A DNA stretch of 64,000 nucleotides, taken from Clostridiales bacterium FE2011 (GTDB taxonomy: Bacteria > Bacillota > Clostridia > Christensenellales > Aristaeellaceae). Positions 59,052 to 64,000 of this stretch are shown here, one piece after another. The notes under the pieces were generated by a model, which was not told where the DNA came from, ran no database searches, and worked only from the letters and a program-made list of their open reading frames with translations. The DNA lies in assembly GCA_017569305.1 (NCBI GenBank), contig CP069418.1:434001-498000 (forward strand), given 5' to 3'. The position numbers and the translations under genes are program-made. The stretch's first letter is position 1, and every line of letters begins with the position of its first letter.

Positions 59052-59702
59052 TTATTCAACACATGACTTTTCCCCGATCCACACCACCCTATCGCTTATT
59101 TTTTCTGTCATCGCTTGATCTGATGATAGTAATAATACACTGGTTCCCTTTCTTTTATAATTATATAGGCAATCTTCAAGCATCAAAGCGCTGTCAATCT
59201 CTTCCCTTAGAAATGGTTCGTCCAGAATTAACAATTCCGGATCAGCAACAATTGCACGAGCAAAAGCTAGCCGTTGTCGAAGGTCTTCAGATAAAAAGGT
59301 GATCTTCAGATTTTTTATTTCATATAAATCGAATTGTCTCAATGCATTTTCAGTCTTTTTCCAGCACTCATCTGAACTCATGCCCTGATAATACATTCTG
59401 TAGTATAATTCAACATTTTCCCAGACAGTCAACAACTCATAAAACTCAGATTGTTCTGGAACTGTTATTACTTTGCTTAATTTTTCTGTATATTCCTTGC
59501 TTCCATCTTTCCAGCCATCAAGCATTACCGTTCCTAAAGTTGGTTTATATATACCTCGTATAATATGAACAAGTGTTGTTTTCCCGGCTCCTTTTGTTCC
59601 TATCACACCCAGGCATTCTCCCGCATCGATTTGAAAGCTCACATCTGAAAGAATCCTTATTCCTTCGATTTCTTTTGTCAGGTGACTGACAATTAACTTC
59701 AT
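59052..59702 (-). CDS. ABC transporter ATP-binding protein with degenerate motifs
   Basis: 216 residues, GAAAGGAG upstream. Walker A is GTKGAGKTTLVHIIRG and Walker B LLILDEPFLREE. The Q-loop position reads VPEQSEFY. The signature reads FLSEDLRQRLAFA instead of LSGGQ, and the H-loop reads LLLSSDQA without the His, so ATP hydrolysis may be weak or it may need a partner. With the permease-like gene downstream it forms a small transporter. Transported substrate is unknown; a peptide is a fair guess given the agrD-like gene on the same strand. Confidence 0.85.
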   Translation of the reverse strand: MKLIVSHLTKEIEGIRILSDVSFQIDAGECLGVIGTKGAGKTTLVHIIRGIYKPTLGTVMLDGWKDGSKEYTEKLSKVITVPEQSEFYELLTVWENVELYYRMYYQGMSSDECWKKTENALRQFDLYEIKNLKITFLSEDLRQRLAFARAIVADPELLILDEPFLREEIDSALMLEDCLYNYKRKGTSVLLLSSDQAMTEKISDRVVWIGEKSCVE

Positions 59703-59787
59703 TTATTCTCCTTTCAAATCATTGGATATAGTATCCTATATTATTTCTATGTTATATTATTTGAGCTTGTTTTTTATGTAGTATTGA

Positions 59788-61911
59788 TCAATTAATGCTA
59801 TCTTGCTCTATCCGAATCATTCTGATCCTATTATCAAGTGTATGAAGAAAGCTTGGCAAGTTTTCTTCTGTTACCTGATTGAAAAAGTCCGGATCATCGC
59901 TATGCAGTTCTCGAATCGGATTAAAATCACTAAAGTATACATGATTATTAATCTCCCTGTATGGAACCATATCCTCTTCAGTAAACCACCAGCGTTTATT
60001 TTCTTCATAATCTTTCATTTCCTCAGTTGTTTTTTCTATTTCTTCGTTTATTTCCAATAATGTATCAGGATCATCCTCATTACTTTTTTTACGTGCTTCC
60101 AACATATCTAGGGTATCCTGATACATACGTAATCCTTCTTCATAGTAGGCGTTCTCTAGTGGTAGATCTGGAATGTCCGTATATATCGACGGATCATTCA
60201 TCCTTGTAATGTCTTCAGCAGCAGCAATACAATCCACTGCTTCCTGTTTATGATTACTATAAGGATTCGCGACGAAATAATAGACGTCTTCTTCCATTGG
60301 GGTATATATTGGTTCGGATTCCTTTATAAATGTCAAAGGTAACAGATAATATTCTCCAGAATCATCAGAAGCCACCTGTAAGTCATAGTCATAAAAAAGC
60401 GGTCTCCCTGTACTTTCATTGTTCATATATAGTTGCTGAACTTTCAAGTACTTTTCCAGCACAGTTCTTATCATTTCGCTCTGATAATCAGCTTTTTCCC
60501 CATTCCGTGTCATTTCATCATCATATTGTGCAAGAAGCGAAACAAAAGAAAGATCATGCACAAAAGGATTTACGTAAATTTCGGGATACTCATCTTCATA
60601 TTTTTCTTTCCACTCTATACAAAAATCAAAATATTCATTCCAAGTAGTTGGCACCATAAGATTTAAGTCATGAAAAAGATCAGTATTATAACTGATTGTT
60701 GTGAAAAACACATACCACGGATGCGGAAATGCAGCTACTTTACAATCGTATGTAAATGCTTGTTTAAATGGTTCATACATGCGACTGATCTTTTCCTTGA
60801 TTACATCTGAAACAGATAGATCAACATAATACCCCTTACTCTTTATCATTCTCAGAAGATTCAGATCGTGAAGAATATAGATATCAATTTCTGGGTTTTG
60901 ATTAAGCATATCACTGATAAAACGTTCTTCGGGTTCAGCTGTATAAGCGTCAATCGTACGAATATCTGTCATAGGATGTGATTTATAAAAGGAAATAAAA
61001 AACTCATCTTCAGCATAAGGCCCGCAAATGGTTAGAGACATGCGTTGACTGGATACACCCTCTCCGAATGAATATATATTCAACGAAATCCCAGAAACAA
61101 TAGCGATACCATTAGAAAGAAGGCAGCTGGAACAAATATCCTGTGAAAAAGATATACCTGTCAATAATGGCTGCTCGCCTTTCTGAACTTTATACACTTC
61201 TCTCTGTCCCATAAAATAGACAGTATCAGTGTACTCATCATACAGAAGCTTTGACGAATATTCTTCATTTTCTATCTGCGTCCATTCAATAATGTCTTTT
61301 TTGTCTGAAGAGATAATCTTCAAAAACACATTTCTTGTCATCCATTCTTCCTCAATTGTAAGCGCCATAATTCTGCCATCGTTCATCACATCAAACCCGG
61401 AAAGGTTTTCAATCTGTAGGGATTGTCTAGTATTATCTGAGATCGTTACCATTACAATAGAAGAATCCGAATAATCACCGTCGCTGGCTTCATAATACAA
61501 AACCCCGTTCCGGAGAACACAATTTGATATACTTTTCCATGAAACATCCTCAAGTAACAGAACTGGTTGATTTATAATCTCTCCATTATCTTTTACGATC
61601 TGTATAAGCGTCGCTTCTCCATTATTATATTGTATCGCATAAATGCAATTACGATCTGACAAAAGCAATACTATATCTGAAGGAAGTTCTGATGCGGAAA
61701 TGAGCAATGCTTTTTCTCCATCTCCATTAAGCTTGTATATGCCACTTTCAGATCGAACATACAGCGTTCCTCCACAACAAATTACCAAATCTGTGTAATC
61801 ATCATTCAACAGGATTTTTTGTGTGTGATAAGCAACGCTTTCTTCAGCTATGGATAATGTGCAGAAAAAAACAGCAATCATAATAATAATAATGCTCATA
61901 ATCCGTTTCAT
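59788..61911 (-). CDS. Large secreted protein: propeller-like N-terminus, solute-binding-like C-terminus
   Basis: 707 residues from the ATG at 61911 (GGGAGG upstream). Signal peptide ends near CTLSIAEE. Residues 25-300 are beta-rich with repeats such as GGTLYVRSESGIYKLNGDGE and DRNCIYAIQYNNGE, suggesting a propeller. From about 310 the protein resembles an extracellular sugar/peptide-binding protein (SLTICGPYAEDEFFISFYKS, NPEIDIYILHDLNLLRM, VPTTWNEYFDFCIEWKEKY). A charged coil lies near the end (DTLLEINEEIEKTTEEMKDYEE). Such fusions are rare. The ABC genes lie directly downstream on the same strand. Confidence 0.75.
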   Translation of the reverse strand: MKRIMSIIIIMIAVFFCTLSIAEESVAYHTQKILLNDDYTDLVICCGGTLYVRSESGIYKLNGDGEKALLISASELPSDIVLLLSDRNCIYAIQYNNGEATLIQIVKDNGEIINQPVLLLEDVSWKSISNCVLRNGVLYYEASDGDYSDSSIVMVTISDNTRQSLQIENLSGFDVMNDGRIMALTIEEEWMTRNVFLKIISSDKKDIIEWTQIENEEYSSKLLYDEYTDTVYFMGQREVYKVQKGEQPLLTGISFSQDICSSCLLSNGIAIVSGISLNIYSFGEGVSSQRMSLTICGPYAEDEFFISFYKSHPMTDIRTIDAYTAEPEERFISDMLNQNPEIDIYILHDLNLLRMIKSKGYYVDLSVSDVIKEKISRMYEPFKQAFTYDCKVAAFPHPWYVFFTTISYNTDLFHDLNLMVPTTWNEYFDFCIEWKEKYEDEYPEIYVNPFVHDLSFVSLLAQYDDEMTRNGEKADYQSEMIRTVLEKYLKVQQLYMNNESTGRPLFYDYDLQVASDDSGEYYLLPLTFIKESEPIYTPMEEDVYYFVANPYSNHKQEAVDCIAAAEDITRMNDPSIYTDIPDLPLENAYYEEGLRMYQDTLDMLEARKKSNEDDPDTLLEINEEIEKTTEEMKDYEENKRWWFTEEDMVPYREINNHVYFSDFNPIRELHSDDPDFFNQVTEENLPSFLHTLDNRIRMIRIEQDSIN

Positions 61912-61924
61912 ATAACTCAAACCT

Positions 61925-62189
61925 CCCATCAGGCTAAATAGTCCATTTGTCATTTATTCCAGCTTCTTGACTCAGAGGATAAAATTCCATCTGTCATTTT
62001 TATTTAATTGTTAAATGTTATCTCATCTTTTGTATAACCAAATACAGCATCACAATACTGGCAGATCTTCTCTCTGACTGCTACACGATCCACAATTCGT
62101 CTAGCCGCAAGCTGGAAGAAACGCCACCATATAATGAATAAATGATATATCAACTCTTTTCTCATCTTTATGATCGTTTCATTATCCAC
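61925..62189 (-). pseudogene. Decayed paralogue of the neighbouring secreted-protein gene
   Basis: A 61-codon open frame (stop at 62004) ends VREKICQYCDAVFGYTKDE, close to IREKIYRCIQTELGYTKED of the gene at 62296-63198. After the stop, bases further on still match that gene (AAATGACAAATGG occurs in both), but stops and frame changes interrupt. The N-terminal signal sequence is damaged. It looks like a tandem duplicate that has lost function. Confidence 0.7.
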
Positions 62190-62295
62190 TCATTTTCAAT
62201 CATTACAAATCCAAGTTCTGTAATATGCTTTTGAAAAACTGGAATGATTTATTTAATTTGCTGGCCGCTCTTTTTCCATAAAGCTCTATCATTTT

Positions 62296-63198
62296 TTATT
62301 TCCAAAGGATAATTGCTGTAAACCCGTAATCCTCTACAGGCGGCGTATCCAAATAAATATCTCCAACCTGCTCGCCTGTTAATGCATCAATACGAACGCT
62401 AAGAGCGCAAGGAATATTTCTGCCAAAGACTTTTTTTTCTTCTGATCTCATGTCTCTGATTCGCTTTGAATCAGTCTCCGTGTATCCTTCGTGAAGCCAT
62501 CCAGCTTTTTGAAACTCTGCATTGCTTGCAACTGTATAAATAAATTGATATACAGGATGATCCATATCTGAAGGAATATGAACTACCTCGCATATAATCC
62601 CAATGTGTTTTGTCATTTCTGTTGTCCAACCATCTATTTTTTCAATATAATTGATACTCTGTTGCACAGCTTTTTCATAGGTAATACAGTTTTCATCCGG
62701 TAAAACAATATCATGCCGCAAAAAATCCAGAATCGGATTATACTCATGCAAACGATCAAATTGTTTTTGTTCTTCCTCAGGAATGCAGTCCAGTTTTGAC
62801 ACCCATAATTGTTTAAGTTTATATACATCTTTATAGTTAAACATGCTCTTTCGTATTTCCTGATTAAGCCATTCAAACATTGAAACAGTAGTCGGTGCTT
62901 CGATTGATTTTAGTTTTCCATCTGCATTCATTTTACCTGTCACTAAACCATTTGTCATTTCTTCAGGGTTTTTCACGATGAAGCTAAATTCCCAACTGCC
63001 ATCATCATTATTGATAAGATTATTGAGAATCAGATCTTCCTTTGTATATCCCAATTCTGTTTGAATACACCGATAGATCTTTTCTCGAATTCCTGTACCG
63101 TTATTATCCGCCGCATGACTGAAGATAGGGATTAATAGGGTCAAGCAATAAAGCAAGACACATAAAACCATCCGGAAAAATTTTTTTGATAAATACAT
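62296..63198 (-). CDS. Secreted PepSY-like protein of unknown function
   Basis: 300 residues, AAGAGGTGA upstream, signal peptide ending IFSHAAD. GYTKEDLILNNLINNDDGSW and TGKMNADGKLKSIEAPTTVS have the spacing of PepSY-type beta units, and the C-terminal LSVRIDALTGEQVGDIYLDT is another such unit. No exact family. It lies between the decayed paralogue and the peptidoglycan-binding gene, all co-oriented in the AT-rich block. Confidence 0.65.
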   Translation of the reverse strand: MYLSKKFFRMVLCVLLYCLTLLIPIFSHAADNNGTGIREKIYRCIQTELGYTKEDLILNNLINNDDGSWEFSFIVKNPEEMTNGLVTGKMNADGKLKSIEAPTTVSMFEWLNQEIRKSMFNYKDVYKLKQLWVSKLDCIPEEEQKQFDRLHEYNPILDFLRHDIVLPDENCITYEKAVQQSINYIEKIDGWTTEMTKHIGIICEVVHIPSDMDHPVYQFIYTVASNAEFQKAGWLHEGYTETDSKRIRDMRSEEKKVFGRNIPCALSVRIDALTGEQVGDIYLDTPPVEDYGFTAIILWK

Positions 63199-63237
63199 AG
63201 CTTATCACCTCTTTGGATATCGAAATTATAGAAACAA

Positions 63238-63271
63238 CTCCATATGCATACCAAATAGCATGCATATGGAG
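63238..63271 (-). terminator. Hairpin behind the peptidoglycan-binding gene
   Basis: Perfect 12-bp arms CTCCATATGCAT / ATGCATATGGAG; on the minus strand followed by TTGTTTCT. Confidence 0.65.
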
Positions 63272-63284
63272 CAAGTTCACTTAC

Positions 63285-63623
63285 TTAATACCGCTCCGGA
63301 TCATAAAACAATGTGCTCTTTGTTTGGTTCCCCGCAATTCCGTCAATATCAAGATCTTTAAACTCCTGGTACGCCCATACACCGTCAAAAGTCAAGCTTC
63401 CGTAAATACCGTCAGGAGCACCACAATATCCATAACCGGTATTATTGATGTCTCCCTGAAGATTTTTTACATAGGGCTTGAGTGACGGACTGTTTTTCGA
63501 TCCGCAGCCTCTCCGCAATACATTTTTATGATACCTCTGTGACCAGGTTTCACCTAAAGCGATACTGGAAAAAATCATCATAATAGCCATCACAAGAGCA
63601 AAAACCTTAATCTTCTTATTCAT
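63285..63623 (-). CDS. Secreted peptidoglycan-binding domain protein (112 aa)
   Basis: 112 residues from the ATG at 63623 (GAAAGGAA upstream). Signal peptide ends near IALGET. The rest is one peptidoglycan-binding domain: PYVKNLQGDINNTGYGY, APDGIYGSLTFDGVWAYQEF and DIDGIAGNQTKSTLF, with two extra Cys (RRGCGSK and GYCGAP) that could pair. It would attach to the cell wall. Promoter at 63676-63703. Confidence 0.82.
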   Translation of the reverse strand: MNKKIKVFALVMAIMMIFSSIALGETWSQRYHKNVLRRGCGSKNSPSLKPYVKNLQGDINNTGYGYCGAPDGIYGSLTFDGVWAYQEFKDLDIDGIAGNQTKSTLFYDPERY

Positions 63624-63675
63624 ATTCTTTTTTCCTTTCATAATTGACTCTATCTCTTGATATTTTTCGGGATTA

Positions 63676-63703
63676 GGTATAATGTATTTATGTTCCCACA
63701 CAA
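63676..63703 (-). promoter_or_regulatory. Promoter of the peptidoglycan-binding gene
   Basis: Minus-strand TTGTGT (63698-63703) and TATACC (63676-63681), 16-base spacer. The -35 box lies inside the three-way-junction structure described next. Confidence 0.45.
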
Positions 63704-63763
63704 CTATCACCGTTTTTACGGTGAATGCTTCGCCGGCATTGTTTGCGGGAACATTTTTATTTT
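63691..63763. other. Compact three-stem structure upstream of the peptidoglycan-binding gene
   Basis: TGTTCCC (63691-63697) pairs with GGGAACA (63747-63753) and encloses two hairpins: TCACCGT / ACGGTGA (63707-63724) and ATGC / GCAT (63725-63739). On the plus strand TTTTTATTTT follows, as in a terminator. Function unknown. Confidence 0.5.
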
Positions 63764-63790
63764 ACCGGGATTGCGAATACGTACACGCAT
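63716..63790 (-). CDS. Possible 24-residue basic peptide downstream of agrD
   Basis: The ATG at 63790 has AAAGGAG seven bases upstream, an ideal distance. The peptide starts MRVRIRNPGKIK and is strongly basic. It lies 80 bases after the agrD-like stop. The stop codon is inside the three-stem structure. There is no further support, so it may be chance. Confidence 0.35.
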   Translation of the reverse strand: MRVRIRNPGKIKMFPQTMPAKHSP

Positions 63791-63871
63791 TTTTTCATCT
63801 CCTTTCCCCTTCTTTTGTATATAACCGGAACCTTCGCTCCGTTATACCCAATTACATCCTTGGTATAACAA

Positions 63872-64000
63872 TTACCATTCTTTTTTTCTTAACATTTCTT
63901 CCGGCACCTTAGGCTGATAAAGCCAGACACTGCATGCACGTGCAGCAGAGATGCGTCCCAATACTACTGCCAGAGTCGAAATTATGCCACCACAGTAAAC
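63872..64000 (-). CDS. agrD: AgrD-like cyclic autoinducer peptide precursor, 5' end beyond window
   Basis: The frame is open from the right edge to a TAA at 63872 (42 codons). It has the three-part layout of clostridial AgrD: a hydrophobic/amphipathic leader (GGIISTLAVVLGRISAARA), a short core with a Cys (ACSVWLYQPK), and an acidic-basic tail (VPEEMLRKKEW). In AgrD the Cys forms a thiolactone or the ring of the mature signal, cut out by AgrB. The YQPKxPEE ending is the family signature. The first few residues, and any agrB, lie outside the window. All genes downstream to 58.3 kb run in the same direction. Confidence 0.78.
   Translation of the reverse strand, partial: VYCGGIISTLAVVLGRISAARACSVWLYQPKVPEEMLRKKEW

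Overview
The window looks like chromosomal DNA of a Gram-positive, low-motility-signature anaerobe of the class Clostridia (Bacillota), probably an uncultured-type gut or rumen lineage. The reasons are consensus sigma-A promoters with AGGAGG-type ribosome binding sites, many secreted proteins with short Lys/Arg signal peptides and bacterial SH3 or peptidoglycan-binding domains, LytTR-DUF3021, DUF2975-XRE and PadR gene pairs, and a potABCD set in the Firmicute order. Most of the window is GC-rich; from about 58.3 kb to the right edge it turns visibly AT-rich. No rRNA, tRNA, CRISPR array, prophage or transposase gene was recognised. The lineage is an inference; no marker gene fixes the genus.

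Left third (0-20 kb): a partial methyltransferase, an ECF-like sigma factor with a very long C-terminal extension, a DUF188-acetyltransferase fusion, a PEP-synthase-like ATP-grasp protein, a domain-permuted GH3 glycosidase flanked on both sides by a two-hairpin repeat, a two-domain polyphosphate kinase 2, a MATE exporter, small HTH regulators, a DUF2975-XRE-secreted protein operon with a clear operator, pyruvate kinase with a leader hairpin, and an ECF transporter S component.

Middle (20-50 kb): an MFS exporter; a 4Fe-4S membrane protein plus PadR operon with a 14-bp-arm operator at its start site; secreted SH3 protein; YhhN protein; LytTR-DUF3021; a PatB/MalY C-S lyase; a membrane GGDEF protein coupled to an APH-like kinase; several small secreted proteins; 3-methyladenine glycosylase; a MarR-flavodoxin operon with two operator copies; greA-lysS; and a tightly overlapping chain rnz, uvrB, a 52-residue membrane peptide, an integral membrane protein and a metallophosphoesterase; then glgA and a secreted zinc peptidase.

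Right part (50-64 kb): potABCD, in which the TOBE domain of PotA is split by two tandem repeats; a secreted zinc-ribbon Sel1 protein whose start codon lies in a repeat; and an L,D-transpeptidase. From 58.3 kb an AT-rich block follows, entirely on the minus strand: an agrD-like autoinducer peptide gene cut by the right edge, a tiny ORF, a secreted peptidoglycan-binding protein, a secreted protein with a decayed paralogue beside it, a large secreted propeller/solute-binding-like protein, and a small ABC transporter with degenerate motifs. This block is the best candidate for an uncharacterised peptide-signalling system.

Three families of short repeats are scattered between genes: an AATTATGAATT-bordered element with a GTCATTnCGACC core, an ATTTCACA-spaced series of small hairpins, and GTGACA-type paired hairpins. 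Calls come from reading motifs by eye, so family names are recognition-based and were not confirmed by database search.
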